In this document: piece after piece, positions 7,380 through 16,447 of the stretch | Layout of the letters: each line of letters begins with the position of its first letter | Numbering within the stretch: the first letter of the stretch is position 1 | DNA from: JBOGIG01 sp050742455 | GTDB lineage: Bacteria; Actinomycetota; Acidimicrobiia; Acidimicrobiales; JBOGIG01 | NCBI GenBank assembly: GCA_050742455.1 | Contig: JBOGIG010000088.1 | Location: 1-33,550, forward strand | Length of the DNA: 33,550 nt | Reading direction: 5' to 3' | Translations under genes and position numbers: made by a program | The notes under the pieces: model-generated | What the model was told of the DNA's origin: nothing | Database searches by the model: none | What the model saw: only the letters and a program-made list of their open reading frames with translations

Positions 7380-9145
7380 GCGAATTGCCAAAGAGCGGGG
7401 CTCGACCCGCGGGGATGCGGTCAGACTATTGCGGTGACCTGCGTACCGAGGACGTTGGGCGTGTGGTGTCGGTGTGTGGATGGGTTCATCGACGCCGGCA
7501 GCACGGGGAGCACCTGGCCTTCCTGGATGTGAGGGACCGCACCGGCATTGTCCAGTGCGTAGTCGACGGCGCCGCCGATCTGCGCAGCGAGTACGTGGTT
7601 CGGGTGACGGGAACGGTGCGGGCCCGCCCCGATGGCACGGCTAACGCCCAGCTCCCCACCGGCCTGGTGGAAGTGGGTGATTGCCAGGTAGAGGTTCTTT
7701 CCGAGGCCGAGACTCCGCCCTTCGGCCTTGCCGATTCGCAAGTGGCCGACGAGAATCTGAGACTGCGCTACCGCTTCGTGGACCTGCGGCGGGAACGGAT
7801 GCAGGCCAACCTTCGTCTGCGGGCCCGGGTCAACGCTGCCATTCGGGCCGCCATGGACGCCCAGGGGTTCGTCGAAGTAGAAACACCCATGCTGTGGACC
7901 CCCACCCCCGAGGGGGCCAGGGAATTCGCCGTGCCGTCCCGATTGCAGCCGGGGGCGTTCTATGTTCTACCCCAGAGCCCCCAGATAGCCAAGCAGTTGT
8001 TGATGGTGGGTGGCTTCGACCGCTATTACCAGATGGCCCGATGCATGCGGGACGAGGACCTACGAGCCGACCGCCAGTTCGAATTCACTCAACTGGACCT
8101 GGAGGCCTCCTTTGTCGGGCAAAGCGACATAGTCGAGTTCGTTTCCCGAGCAGTGCTTGACGCCGCTTTCGCAGCAACCGACTCGTCCCCGCCGCCCATC
8201 GAGACCATGACCTGGAGCCAGGCACTGGATCGGTACGGCACGGACAAACCCGACTTGCGCTTTGGCCTGGAGCTGGTGGATCTGGGCCCAGTGGTGGCGG
8301 CCACCTCGTTCAAGGCCTTCATGGCGCCGTGTGTGAAGGCCATCCGAGTTCCTGGCCAGGCCGGGGCCACCCGAAGCCGCCTCGACGGGTTGGTGCAGCG
8401 GGCCAAGGACTTGGGGGCTCTGGGCCTGGTTTGGATGCGGGCCGTGGCCGGTGACGATGGGGCTGTTGACCTCGACTCACCGGTGGCCCGATTTTTGTCG
8501 GAGGGGGAACGGGCGGGCATCGTCGGTGTTACCGGGGCCGCGATCGGGGATCTGGTCCTGGTGGTGGCCGGGGAGCACCGCCTTGCCTGCCAGGTGCTGG
8601 GCCAGCTCCGCCTTGACCTGGGCCGACCGCCGGTTGGCGAAGGTCCCTATCGCTTCGTATGGGTGGTGGACTTTCCACTCTTTGACGGTGTGGATGACGA
8701 GGGCACACCCCGTAGCGCCCATCACCCGTTTACCATGCCTCATCCCGATGACCTGGCCAAGCTGGAGAGTGACCCAATGACCGTGCGCTCCCAGGCCTAC
8801 GACCTGGTCCTCAACGGCTGGGAACTGGGGTCGGGAAGCATCCGGATTCACCGGGGAGACATTCAGTCCCGAGTCTTTGCCGCCCTGGGCATCTCGGCGG
8901 AAGAGGCCGAGGAGCGTTTCGGCTTCTTGTTGGGGGCCCTGCGCTACGGCGCCCCACCCCACGGTGGGTTCGCCTTCGGCCTTGACCGTCTTGTCGCCAT
9001 CTTTGCCGGAGAAGAGAACATACGAGAGGTGATCGCCTACCCCAAAACCCAGTCGGGCAGCGATCCCATGACTGGCGCCCCCAAGAAGCTGGCTCCGGCG
9101 GCCTTGGCCGAGCTGGGGCTGCGCCCGAGTACCCGGCCCGGCTGA
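7376..9145 (+). CDS. aspS: Aspartyl-tRNA synthetase (bacterial type)
   Basis: AspRS is a class II synthetase attaching aspartate to tRNA-Asp. The 589-residue product has the bacterial layout. An N-terminal OB-fold anticodon domain covers about residues 1-120. The catalytic core has motif 2 around 219-240 (MARCMRDEDLRADRQFEFTQ), and a GAD-type insertion covers about 290-410. Motif 3 lies near 525-540 (APPHGGFAFGLDRL). The length is normal for the bacterial form and well above the archaeal/eukaryotic form. Whether it is discriminating or also charges tRNA-Asn cannot be settled from this window. It overlaps hisS by 4 nt and is followed directly by rarA with no gap. Confidence 0.96.
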   Translation: MSELPKSGARPAGMRSDYCGDLRTEDVGRVVSVCGWVHRRRQHGEHLAFLDVRDRTGIVQCVVDGAADLRSEYVVRVTGTVRARPDGTANAQLPTGLVEVGDCQVEVLSEAETPPFGLADSQVADENLRLRYRFVDLRRERMQANLRLRARVNAAIRAAMDAQGFVEVETPMLWTPTPEGAREFAVPSRLQPGAFYVLPQSPQIAKQLLMVGGFDRYYQMARCMRDEDLRADRQFEFTQLDLEASFVGQSDIVEFVSRAVLDAAFAATDSSPPPIETMTWSQALDRYGTDKPDLRFGLELVDLGPVVAATSFKAFMAPCVKAIRVPGQAGATRSRLDGLVQRAKDLGALGLVWMRAVAGDDGAVDLDSPVARFLSEGERAGIVGVTGAAIGDLVLVVAGEHRLACQVLGQLRLDLGRPPVGEGPYRFVWVVDFPLFDGVDDEGTPRSAHHPFTMPHPDDLAKLESDPMTVRSQAYDLVLNGWELGSGSIRIHRGDIQSRVFAALGISAEEAEERFGFLLGALRYGAPPHGGFAFGLDRLVAIFAGEENIREVIAYPKTQSGSDPMTGAPKKLAPAALAELGLRPSTRPG

Positions 9146-10558
9146 ATGAGCGGGTCCGGCCTGTTCGACGCGGCGGTCGATGTCGCTCTCGCCTCCCGGG
9201 CCCCCCTGGCCGCCCGCATGCGTCCCCGCCATCTGGCCGACATGGTCGGCCAGATGCATTTGCTGGCCCCCGATGCCCCGTTGCGTGCAATGGTGGAGGC
9301 CGACCGGGTGTCGTCCATGATCATCTGGGGACCACCCGGCACCGGCAAGACCACCCTGGCCCGGCTCGTGGCCGAAGCTACGGCCAAGGAGTTCGTCCCC
9401 CTGTCGGCGGTGACGGCCGGGGTCAAGGACGTCCGCCTGGTCATCGAGGATGCTCGCCACCGACTGGGTGAACAGGGGCGAGGGACGATCCTGTTTCTAG
9501 ATGAGGTACACCGTTTCAATAAATCTCAACAAGATGCCCTGCTGCCGAGCGTGGAGGATGGCCTGATCGTTCTCATCGGGGCCACGACCGAGAACCCGTT
9601 CTTTGAGGTCAATGCCCCTTTGATGAGCCGGTCCACCCTGTTTCGAACCGAACGTTTGTCGCCCGAGGATTTGGACAAGTTAGCCCGACGGGCACTGGAG
9701 CACGAAGGCATGGTTGCCGAAGAAGAAGCTCTGGAGCACCTCATTGCCGGGGCCAACGGCGACGCCCGCTCCGTGCTGGGATCCCTGGAAGTGGCCATGG
9801 CGGCGGCCGAGTTGCGCACTGGGAAGGGGGACCGTTCTCCAACGGCGCACCGGGCCGGCGGTCAAGCCGGGTCGGGCACACCCGGATCGCTCACACCCGG
9901 ATCGCTCACACCCGGGTCGGCCCAGGTGCCGGTTCGCATAATGCTGGTTGATGCCGAGGCCGCCCGAGGAGCCAGAGCCCTCACCTACGGTCAAGACGAG
10001 CACTACGACATCGCCAGCGCCTTCATCAAGAGCATCCGGGGCTCGGATCCCGACGCCGGCCTGTACTGGCTGGCCCGCATGTTGGAGGCCGGAGAGGATG
10101 CCCGCTTCATCGCCCGCCGCCTGGTGATACTGGCCAGCGAGGACGTGGGCATGGCAGACCCCCTTTCCCTCCTGGTGGCCGATGCCGCCGCCAGGGCGGT
10201 GGAGTTTGTGGGCCTGCCCGAGGCCGCCTTGAACCTGGCACAGGCCACGGTCCACTTGGCCTGTGCCCCCAAGTCGAACCGTGTCACCGTGGCCTTGGCC
10301 CGGGCCCGCCATGACGTGACAGACCTCCCGGCCGGGCCGGTGCCGGCTCACCTGCGCGACAGCCACTACCGTGGTGCGCAGTCGGTGGGTCACGGGCTGG
10401 GATATGAGTATCCTCACGATGACCCACGAGCCTGGGTAGATCAGGAGCACCGGCCCGTCGAAGTGGCCGGTCGGACGTACTACGAACCATCCGAGCAGGG
10501 CCGCGAGAAGGAGACAGGGCTGCGTATGCAACGCTTGGGCAAGGATCGATCGCCATGA
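9146..10558 (+). CDS. rarA: Replication-associated recombination protein A (AAA+ ATPase)
   Basis: RarA (MgsA) is a clamp-loader-like AAA+ ATPase acting at stalled replication forks. The 470-residue product shows Walker A GPPGTGKT at 62-69 and Walker B with the family motif ILFLDEVHRFNKSQQD at 115-130. The C-terminal tetramerization domain has the typical YWLARMLEAGEDARFIARR and GLPEAALNLAQATVHLA segments. Between the AAA+ module and the C-terminal domain there is a Gly/Ser/Thr/Pro-rich insertion of about 30 residues. It includes three tandem TPGS units (residues 245-259) that most family members lack. The ATG follows the aspS stop without a gap, and the stop overlaps the next gene (ATGA). Confidence 0.93.
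   Translation: MSGSGLFDAAVDVALASRAPLAARMRPRHLADMVGQMHLLAPDAPLRAMVEADRVSSMIIWGPPGTGKTTLARLVAEATAKEFVPLSAVTAGVKDVRLVIEDARHRLGEQGRGTILFLDEVHRFNKSQQDALLPSVEDGLIVLIGATTENPFFEVNAPLMSRSTLFRTERLSPEDLDKLARRALEHEGMVAEEEALEHLIAGANGDARSVLGSLEVAMAAAELRTGKGDRSPTAHRAGGQAGSGTPGSLTPGSLTPGSAQVPVRIMLVDAEAARGARALTYGQDEHYDIASAFIKSIRGSDPDAGLYWLARMLEAGEDARFIARRLVILASEDVGMADPLSLLVADAAARAVEFVGLPEAALNLAQATVHLACAPKSNRVTVALARARHDVTDLPAGPVPAHLRDSHYRGAQSVGHGLGYEYPHDDPRAWVDQEHRPVEVAGRTYYEPSEQGREKETGLRMQRLGKDRSP
9878..9922 (+). repeat. 15-bp tandem repeat inside rarA, three copies
   Basis: Units at 9878-9892, 9893-9907 (both ACACCCGGATCGCTC) and 9908-9922 (two or three changes) encode TPGSL, TPGSL and TPGSA. The period keeps the frame, and the repeat falls in a linker between domains. 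Confidence 0.93.
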
Positions 10559-10917
10559 ACGCTGGTCAGGTAGCCCTCCTGGTGGCCGCTGTCGTGGCGG
10601 TGGTGGCGGTCGTGGTCTTGGCCTGGGTGGCCCGGTCGGTGACCCGGGCTTTGTCTGAGTTGCGGGATTTGACCGGCGAGCTGCGCAATCACAGCCTTCC
10701 CCTGGTCGAAGAGGCCCGGGTGGCAATCGAGCGAGCGGGAGCCGAGCTGGAGGCGGTCGATCGAATCCTTACCACTACCGAGTCCATTTCGGTGAGGGTG
10801 GAATCGGCGTCCAAGCTGGCCTACCTGGTGTTCTCCAACCCGGTGATCAAGCTGGTGGCACTGGGCCGGGGCACGACGGCAACCCTCAGACACCTCCGAC
10901 GCCGGCGGGAGGTCTGA
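10555..10917 (+). CDS. DUF948-type single-pass membrane protein
   Basis: A 120-residue protein whose N-terminus is one long hydrophobic helix (about residues 5-28, Ala/Val-rich). It is followed by a charged, probably coiled-coil segment (SELRDLTGELRNHSLPLVEEARVAIERAG is the region, about 34-63) and a basic C-terminus (RRRREV). This matches the general pattern of DUF948 proteins, which are often found between rarA and alaS in Actinobacteria. The function is unknown. The start codon overlaps the rarA stop (ATGA), and the next small gene starts 4 nt after its stop, so the three are likely co-translated. Confidence 0.75.
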   Translation: MNAGQVALLVAAVVAVVAVVVLAWVARSVTRALSELRDLTGELRNHSLPLVEEARVAIERAGAELEAVDRILTTTESISVRVESASKLAYLVFSNPVIKLVALGRGTTATLRHLRRRREV

Positions 10918-10921
10918 GATC

Positions 10922-11182
10922 GTGTTCAAGCGATTCTTCTGGCTGGTGATGGGCATGGGTCTGGGAATCGGCGGCAGTTTGTGGACCGTGCGATTTGTCC
11001 ATAACGCCATCGAGAAGTACTCCCCCGAACGGATATCGGCCGAGGTGGTGGGGGCATTGCAGACTCTGGGCTCGGATCTGCGGGCCGCGGTGGGTGAGGG
11101 CAGGCTGGCTATGCACGAGCGCGAGGCCGAGCTGCGCTCACGCCTGGAGACCGCACCACTTGGGTCAATTGTCCACCGTTAG
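10922..11182 (+). CDS. Small membrane-anchored protein of unknown function
   Basis: An 86-residue protein starting at GTG 10922, supported by GGAGGT at 10909-10914, 7 nt upstream. The N-terminus is a glycine-rich hydrophobic helix with a basic cap (FKRFFWLVMGMGLGIGG, residues 2-18). The rest is an amphipathic, charged segment that could be helical (AMHEREAELRSRLE near the end). No enzyme motif is visible. Small proteins of this kind follow the DUF948 gene before alaS in many Actinobacteria. Its position suggests it works with, or is merely co-expressed with, the DUF948 protein. I do not recognise a named family with confidence. Confidence 0.7.
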   Translation: MFKRFFWLVMGMGLGIGGSLWTVRFVHNAIEKYSPERISAEVVGALQTLGSDLRAAVGEGRLAMHEREAELRSRLETAPLGSIVHR

Positions 11183-11192
11183 GCTGAACGGC
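11180..11192 (+). promoter_or_regulatory. Candidate -10 box for a leaderless alaS transcript
   Basis: TAGGCT at 11180-11185 is followed by 7 nt and the alaS ATG at 11193. It overlaps the stop codon of the preceding small gene. No Shine-Dalgarno sequence precedes alaS. Confidence 0.35.
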
Positions 11193-13796
11193 ATGGATTC
11201 GAGCCGGCTGAGGCAGGCGTTCACCGGCTTTTTCGCCGAGCGCGGTCACGTCGTGCTGGAATCGGCCGGCCTCATCCCCACCCACCCGGCCCTGCCCCTG
11301 ATCGTCAATGCCGGCATGAACAAGTTTCCCGGTGTATTTCTGGGCGAGGAGCCCCCTCCCGCCCCCCGGGCCACCACCATCCAAAAGTGCTTTCGCACCG
11401 TGGACATCGACATAGTGGGCACGACGAACCGACACTGCACGTTTTTCGAGATGATGGGCAACTTCAGCTTTGGCGACTACTTCAAGGAAGGCGCCATCGC
11501 CATGGGCTGGGAGCTTGTTACCCAATCGTTGGGGATGGATGCCGAGCGCCTGTGGATCACGGTGCACGAGTCGGACGACGAGGCCGAGGCCATCTGGCGC
11601 GACGCCATCGGGCTACCCGGCGATCGGATCCAGAAGATGGGCGAGGACAACTTTTGGAAGATGGGCGACACTGGCCCGTGCGGACCCTGCTCGGAGATCT
11701 ACTTCGACAAGGGGCCGGCCCACGGTCCCGACGGAGGTCCGGCTCACGGGGGCGCCGAGCGGTTCGTCGAGATCTGGAATCTGGTCTTCATGCAATACAA
11801 CCGTTTGGCCGACGGCGCCCTGGTCGATCTTCCGCGGCGGAACATTGATACCGGCGCCGGCCTGGAACGCATCCTGCCCATACTGAACGGAACGGATTCG
11901 ATCTTCGGAACCGATGTGCTGTTGCCTATGCTCCAGACGGCTCAATCGGCCACAGGTCGGACCTACGGCCGAGACGAGGCCGACGATGTCGGCTTGAGGA
12001 TCCTGGCCGACCATGCCCGCGGTATGTCCTTCCTCATCAGTGATGGCGTGTTGCCCTCCAACGAGGGCCGCGGTTACGTCCTGCGCCGGGTGATTCGTCG
12101 GGCCGTTCGACGGGCTCAGCAGTTGGGTACGGACAAGCTGATCACCCCGGCCCTGACCCAGACGACCATCGAAGTCATGGGCGATGCCTATCCCGAGCTG
12201 AAGGCCAATGCCGAGGCGATCGGATCGGTGGCGGTCAACGAGGAAGAGCGGTTTCGCCACACCCTCAGATCGGGATCGGCCATATTGGAGTCAGAGTTGG
12301 CCAATGCGGGAAGGGTGTCCGGCCAGGTGGCCTTTCGCCTGCACGACACGTATGGCTTCCCCATCGAGCTGACCCGCGAGATAGCGGCTGAAGCCGGAGT
12401 CGAGGTCGACCAGGTCGGATTCGAGACGGCCATGGACGACCAGCGCCGTCGGGCTCGCTCGGCGGCCAAGGGTCAGGCCGAACCGACCACCGGCGGGGAG
12501 TCGGACTATCGCCAACTGCTGGAGGAGTTCGGGGCCAGTGAGTTCGTTGGTTACTCGGAGGTGTCGGCGTGCGGACGCGTGCTCGGTGTCCTCCCGGCCG
12601 TCAATCTGTCGAGCCAGGGCGGCATCGACCTTCCCACGGGCGAAGTGGTGGAGATCTACCTGGACCGCACCCCCTTTTATGCCGAGGGAGGAGGTCAGGT
12701 GGGCGATACCGGTGTCATCACCACCTCGGGGGGTCGAGCCCTGGTGGTGGACACGACTGCGCCACTTCCGGGACTGATCCGGCATACCGCCGTGGTGGTG
12801 GAGGGTTCAATCCGCCCGGACCAGGATGCCACGGCCGCCGTAGACGGCGACCGGCGGGACTGCATCAGGCGCAATCACACCGGCACGCATCTGCTGCACT
12901 GGGCCTTGCGTGAAGTTCTTGGGGACCATGTTCGCCAGCACGGATCCCTGGTCGCTCCCGATCGGCTCCGCTTCGACTTCAGCCATCACCAAGCCGTATC
13001 GGCCGAGGAATTGAGCAGGGTTCAGGCATTGGTCAATGCCCGGATCCTGACCGACGAACCGGTCCGGACTTATGAGACATCTCGGTCCGAGGCTGCTGAG
13101 GCAGGGGCCTTGGCTTTCTTTGGCGACCGTTACGGAGAACGGGTTCGGGTGGTGGAGGCGGGATCCGCATCGGTCGAGCTGTGCGGGGGCACTCATGTCA
13201 GCGGCTTGGGCATGATCGGACCGCTGGTCATAACCGGGGAGGCATCGATCGGATCGGGGACCAGGCGCATCGAGGCCGTGACCGGGACCGGTTCCTTGTC
13301 CCACTTCGACCAGAACGCCCGCCTGCTCGCCAGGCTGGCCGAGATGGTCCGCTCCACCCCCGCTGATGCCCCCGACGCTGTGTCTCGGCTCCTGGTCCGT
13401 CAGCGCCAAGCCGACGACGAGCTGGCGTCTTTGCGTTCGCTCCGCTTGGTTGCCCAAGCCGACGACCTGGCCGCCGCCGCCGTCAGCGGACGTATCGTGA
13501 CCCGGTGTGACGGCATGGGCCCCGAGGAGCTGAGGGAGCTGGCGACAACAGCCCGGTCCCGGCCGGGAATCGAGGCCGTGGTCCTGGTAGGCAGCCCAGA
13601 TGGAGCCCGAGTATCCCTGGTGGCCACCGTGACCAAGGACTCGGGTCTGGTGGCCTCCGACCTGATCGGCGATGCCGCTCGCCTGGTCGGTGGCGGTGGG
13701 GGCCGGGGCGCGGATCTGGCCATGGCGGGCGGCAAGGACGTGTCATTGATTCCCAAGGCCCTTGAGTCGGTCCGGGACCACTTGGGCCTGGGATGA
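11193..13796 (+). CDS. alaS: Alanyl-tRNA synthetase
   Basis: AlaRS charges tRNA-Ala and edits mischarged Ser/Gly. From ATG 11193 the product is 867 residues, the usual bacterial length; the longer frame opening at 10995 reads across the preceding small gene and is not credible. The N-terminus (RLRQAFTGFFAERGH) is typical. The class II catalytic core covers about 1-240, with the GNFSFGDYFKEGAI signature. The editing domain zinc site is intact: HTGTH at 562-566 and CGGTH at 664-668. A C-Ala/DHHA1 domain ends in GGRGADLAMAGG. The stop overlaps ruvX by 4 nt. Confidence 0.97.
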   Translation: MDSSRLRQAFTGFFAERGHVVLESAGLIPTHPALPLIVNAGMNKFPGVFLGEEPPPAPRATTIQKCFRTVDIDIVGTTNRHCTFFEMMGNFSFGDYFKEGAIAMGWELVTQSLGMDAERLWITVHESDDEAEAIWRDAIGLPGDRIQKMGEDNFWKMGDTGPCGPCSEIYFDKGPAHGPDGGPAHGGAERFVEIWNLVFMQYNRLADGALVDLPRRNIDTGAGLERILPILNGTDSIFGTDVLLPMLQTAQSATGRTYGRDEADDVGLRILADHARGMSFLISDGVLPSNEGRGYVLRRVIRRAVRRAQQLGTDKLITPALTQTTIEVMGDAYPELKANAEAIGSVAVNEEERFRHTLRSGSAILESELANAGRVSGQVAFRLHDTYGFPIELTREIAAEAGVEVDQVGFETAMDDQRRRARSAAKGQAEPTTGGESDYRQLLEEFGASEFVGYSEVSACGRVLGVLPAVNLSSQGGIDLPTGEVVEIYLDRTPFYAEGGGQVGDTGVITTSGGRALVVDTTAPLPGLIRHTAVVVEGSIRPDQDATAAVDGDRRDCIRRNHTGTHLLHWALREVLGDHVRQHGSLVAPDRLRFDFSHHQAVSAEELSRVQALVNARILTDEPVRTYETSRSEAAEAGALAFFGDRYGERVRVVEAGSASVELCGGTHVSGLGMIGPLVITGEASIGSGTRRIEAVTGTGSLSHFDQNARLLARLAEMVRSTPADAPDAVSRLLVRQRQADDELASLRSLRLVAQADDLAAAAVSGRIVTRCDGMGPEELRELATTARSRPGIEAVVLVGSPDGARVSLVATVTKDSGLVASDLIGDAARLVGGGGGRGADLAMAGGKDVSLIPKALESVRDHLGLG

Positions 13797-14224
13797 GGGT
13801 GATAGGGATCGACCTCGGTTCACGCCGTGTGGGCGTTGCCGTGAGCGACTCCGCCGGCCGGCTGGCCACACCCCGTGAGGTCATCGCGCGCCGCCCCCCG
13901 GGCTCAGGGGGTAGGTCGGCCGACCACGCCGCTCTGGCCCGCATCATTGAGGAGTCAGGCGCCGAACTGGTGGTGGTGGGCCTGCCGCGCTCGCTGGACG
14001 GGCGCGAGCGCCAGGCCGCTCGGGACGTCAGGTCGGAGCTGGATGAGCTGGCTCGAGTCCTGCCTGTGCCCGTCACCACCTTCGACGAACGCCTGACCAC
14101 AGTCGAGGCTCATCGCAGCCTTGCCGGAGCCGGCGCCGGCTCCCGACGGAGACGGCGAACCGTGGACGCGGTGGCCGCTTCCATCCTGCTGCAGGCCTAC
14201 CTGGACGCCAAAGTCGATGACTGA
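13793..14224 (+). CDS. ruvX: Putative pre-16S rRNA nuclease / Holliday junction resolvase-like RuvX (YqgF)
   Basis: A 143-residue RNase H-fold protein of the YqgF/RuvX family, which is implicated in 5' maturation of 16S rRNA and in some bacteria in Holliday junction cleavage. The N-terminal motif GIDLGSRRVGVAVSD (residues 4-18) carries the first catalytic aspartate. GLPRSLDGRE and TFDERLTTVEA in the middle are the other family signatures. Length is normal. It overlaps alaS by 4 nt and mltG by 8 nt. The alaS-ruvX-mltG-aroE order is common in Actinobacteria. Confidence 0.94.
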   Translation: MRVIGIDLGSRRVGVAVSDSAGRLATPREVIARRPPGSGGRSADHAALARIIEESGAELVVVGLPRSLDGRERQAARDVRSELDELARVLPVPVTTFDERLTTVEAHRSLAGAGAGSRRRRRTVDAVAASILLQAYLDAKVDD

Positions 14225-15464
14225 GTTCTACGACGGGCAATCGACCCAGCCCCGCCTACCCGGCCGTCCTGGGCCAATCACCGGAGCACCCCGGCGCCCG
14301 CCTGCGGCCTCCGAGGAGGGGCGGGCAGGGCAGGCTCCTCCCAGGCCGCGTACCCCAGATGGTTCGGGCCGCCCGGGGCCAGAAGCCGGCGGGGCAAGAA
14401 GTACCGGCGGGCCCGGCTCGCCTCGACCCGGTCGAGCGGGAACGTACCGCAGAGGTGCCCGGTGGCCCTTTGTGGTGGCCTTCTTGGTGGCGCTGTTCGT
14501 GCTTGTCCTGGCCCTGGCTTACCTGTGGTACAACCACAACGCCAATCCCGGGGGCAAGGCCGGCCCCGAAGTGGTGGTGGTGATCCCCAAGGGGGCCGGG
14601 GTGTCCCATGTGGCTTCGGTCCTGGTCCACGACAAGGTGATCTCGTCTGGGCTGGCTTTTCAAGTGTTTGCCCGCCTTCACGGCTCGGGACCGTTTCAGG
14701 CTGGCTACTACCGCATTGCCCGGCACGAGTCCTTCTCCACCATCGTGGCCGACCTGGGCCGAGGCCCGGTGCGGATATCGGTGACGATCCCCGAGGGCTT
14801 CACCCTGGTCCAGATCGGCGAGCGGGTGGGACGGCTGGTTCCCGGACACTCGGCGCAACATTTTGCGGCCGTAGCCCGCTCGGGACAGGTGCGGTCCCCA
14901 TACGAGCCGGCGGGGTCCAACAACCTCGAAGGGCTGCTTTTCCCGGCCACTTATACCATCACTCCCCAGGAGAGCGACGCCGCCATCATCTCCACCATGG
15001 TGGACAAGTTCGATCAGGTGGCCCAAGGGGCCGGCCTGGCCCAGGCGGCCCGATCGCTCGGTCTGACCCCTTACCAAGTGATCACCGTGGCTTCGATGAT
15101 CGAGCGGGAGGCCAAGCTTCCAGCGGATCGGGGCAAGGTGGCCCGGGTGATCTACAACCGGTTGGCTTCGGGACGGCTTCTTCAGATCGATGCCACCCTG
15201 TTGTACGTGCTGGGCGCCACCCACACCCTGACCCAGGCCGACCTGAACAGTCCGGGACCGTACAACACCTATGTGAACAAAGGTCTTCCGCCCACGCCCA
15301 TATCCAACCCCGGACTGGCCTCCCTACAGGCGGCGGCGGCCCCGACACCCGGACCCTGGATCTACTACGTGGTGGTGAGCGCCGACGGAGCCGAGGCCTT
15401 TTCCACCACCCTGGCCCAACAGCAGGCCAACATCGATCTGGCCCGCTCCCGGGGTTTGGGCTGA
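14217..15464 (+). CDS. mltG: Endolytic murein transglycosylase MltG (YceG-like)
   Basis: MltG cuts nascent glycan strands and is thought to terminate peptidoglycan polymerization at the outer face of the membrane. From ATG 14217 the product is 415 residues. A disordered Pro/Gly/Arg-rich cytoplasmic segment of about 80 residues comes first. One membrane helix follows (about 83-105), then a LysM-like region and the YceG catalytic domain. The active-site segment SMIEREAKLPADRGKVARV places the conserved glutamates at 296 and 298. The frame could be opened earlier at 14121, but that would lie inside ruvX and add unrelated residues. The gene overlaps ruvX by 8 nt and is 8 nt from aroE. Confidence 0.94.
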   Translation: MTEFYDGQSTQPRLPGRPGPITGAPRRPPAASEEGRAGQAPPRPRTPDGSGRPGPEAGGARSTGGPGSPRPGRAGTYRRGARWPFVVAFLVALFVLVLALAYLWYNHNANPGGKAGPEVVVVIPKGAGVSHVASVLVHDKVISSGLAFQVFARLHGSGPFQAGYYRIARHESFSTIVADLGRGPVRISVTIPEGFTLVQIGERVGRLVPGHSAQHFAAVARSGQVRSPYEPAGSNNLEGLLFPATYTITPQESDAAIISTMVDKFDQVAQGAGLAQAARSLGLTPYQVITVASMIEREAKLPADRGKVARVIYNRLASGRLLQIDATLLYVLGATHTLTQADLNSPGPYNTYVNKGLPPTPISNPGLASLQAAAAPTPGPWIYYVVVSADGAEAFSTTLAQQQANIDLARSRGLG

Positions 15465-15472
15465 GCCAGCCC

Positions 15473-16447
15473 ATGGTCGCCCCCGTTCCCTACCGGCCGC
15501 CCCTGACCGGGGCGACCATCGTGACAGGATTGATCGGCGACCCCGTGGCCCACTCCCTGTCGCCGGCCATCCACAACGCGGCATTTTCCGCCACCGGGTT
15601 GGACTGGGCCTTCGTGGCTTTCCCGGTAAGGGCCGGCGAGGTGGGCCCCGCCCTGACCGGGGCGCAGGCCCTGGGGGTGGCCGGTCTGTCGGTGACCATG
15701 CCACACAAGGCCGCCGTGTTTGAAGCTTTGTCCGACCTGACACCGGCGGCTCGGCGACTGGAATCGGTCAACGTCGTGTTTCGCCGGCAGGGTGAACTGG
15801 CCGGGGACAACACCGACGGCGCCGGGCTGATCAACTGGATGGCGGCCGAGTGCCAATTCGAAGCCGAGGGCAAGCGGTGCGTGATCCTGGGGGCCGGGGG
15901 AGCGGCTCGATCGGTGGTCCTGGCCCTGGCCCAGGCCGGGGCGGTGGAGGTCACCGTCCTGAATCGCACGGCGGAACGGGCCGAGAAGGCGGCCCTTCTC
16001 GCCGGCCCGGTGGGACGGGTGGGCCTGGCCGGCGCCTTGGCTGAAGCCGATCTCGTGGTCAACGCCACACCCCTGGGGATGATCGGCGCCAACCGGGACG
16101 GGCCCTCTACGGGTTCCCTCGCTGCAACCCCAGCCGTCGACCAGGAGTTCGTTGGCCTGGGTATCGGGCCTGGCCACTTCAGGCCGGGCCAGTTGGTGGT
16201 TGACATGGTCTACCATCCGGCTACCACGGCGCTGATGGAGATGGCTCGCCGGCAGGGGGCCCAGGTTCACAACGGGCTCGGTCTGCTCGTCCATCAGGCC
16301 GCCTTGGCCTTCGAGCTGTGGACCGGGGCCAAGGCACCCCTCCGGGTCATGCGCGACGCCGTCGGTGGGCTCGGGCTCTCACAATCGTCCGATTCCGCTA
16401 CCCAGGGGTCCATCCACCAGTCCAGCCCGGCATCTGGCAATAAGTAG
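15473..16447 (+). CDS. aroE: Shikimate dehydrogenase
   Basis: AroE reduces 3-dehydroshikimate to shikimate with NADPH in aromatic amino acid synthesis. From ATG 15473 the product is 324 residues, somewhat longer than the usual 270-290 because of extra residues at both ends and an insertion near 220. Shikimate-binding serines are in HSLSP (S28, S30). The catalytic lysine is in MPHKA (K79) and the partner aspartate in NTDGAG (D115). The dinucleotide loop GAGGAARS is near 139-146, followed by NRTAERA for the NADPH phosphate. It is the last gene of the uninterrupted housekeeping block; a 121-nt gap with possible control sequences follows. Confidence 0.95.
   Translation: MVAPVPYRPPLTGATIVTGLIGDPVAHSLSPAIHNAAFSATGLDWAFVAFPVRAGEVGPALTGAQALGVAGLSVTMPHKAAVFEALSDLTPAARRLESVNVVFRRQGELAGDNTDGAGLINWMAAECQFEAEGKRCVILGAGGAARSVVLALAQAGAVEVTVLNRTAERAEKAALLAGPVGRVGLAGALAEADLVVNATPLGMIGANRDGPSTGSLAATPAVDQEFVGLGIGPGHFRPGQLVVDMVYHPATTALMEMARRQGAQVHNGLGLLVHQAALAFELWTGAKAPLRVMRDAVGGLGLSQSSDSATQGSIHQSSPASGNK

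Noticed and set aside
8477..9460. Minus-strand ORF (327 codons) opposite aspS/rarA
   Set aside because: It lies entirely antisense to two conserved genes and has no recognisable motif; shadow frame.
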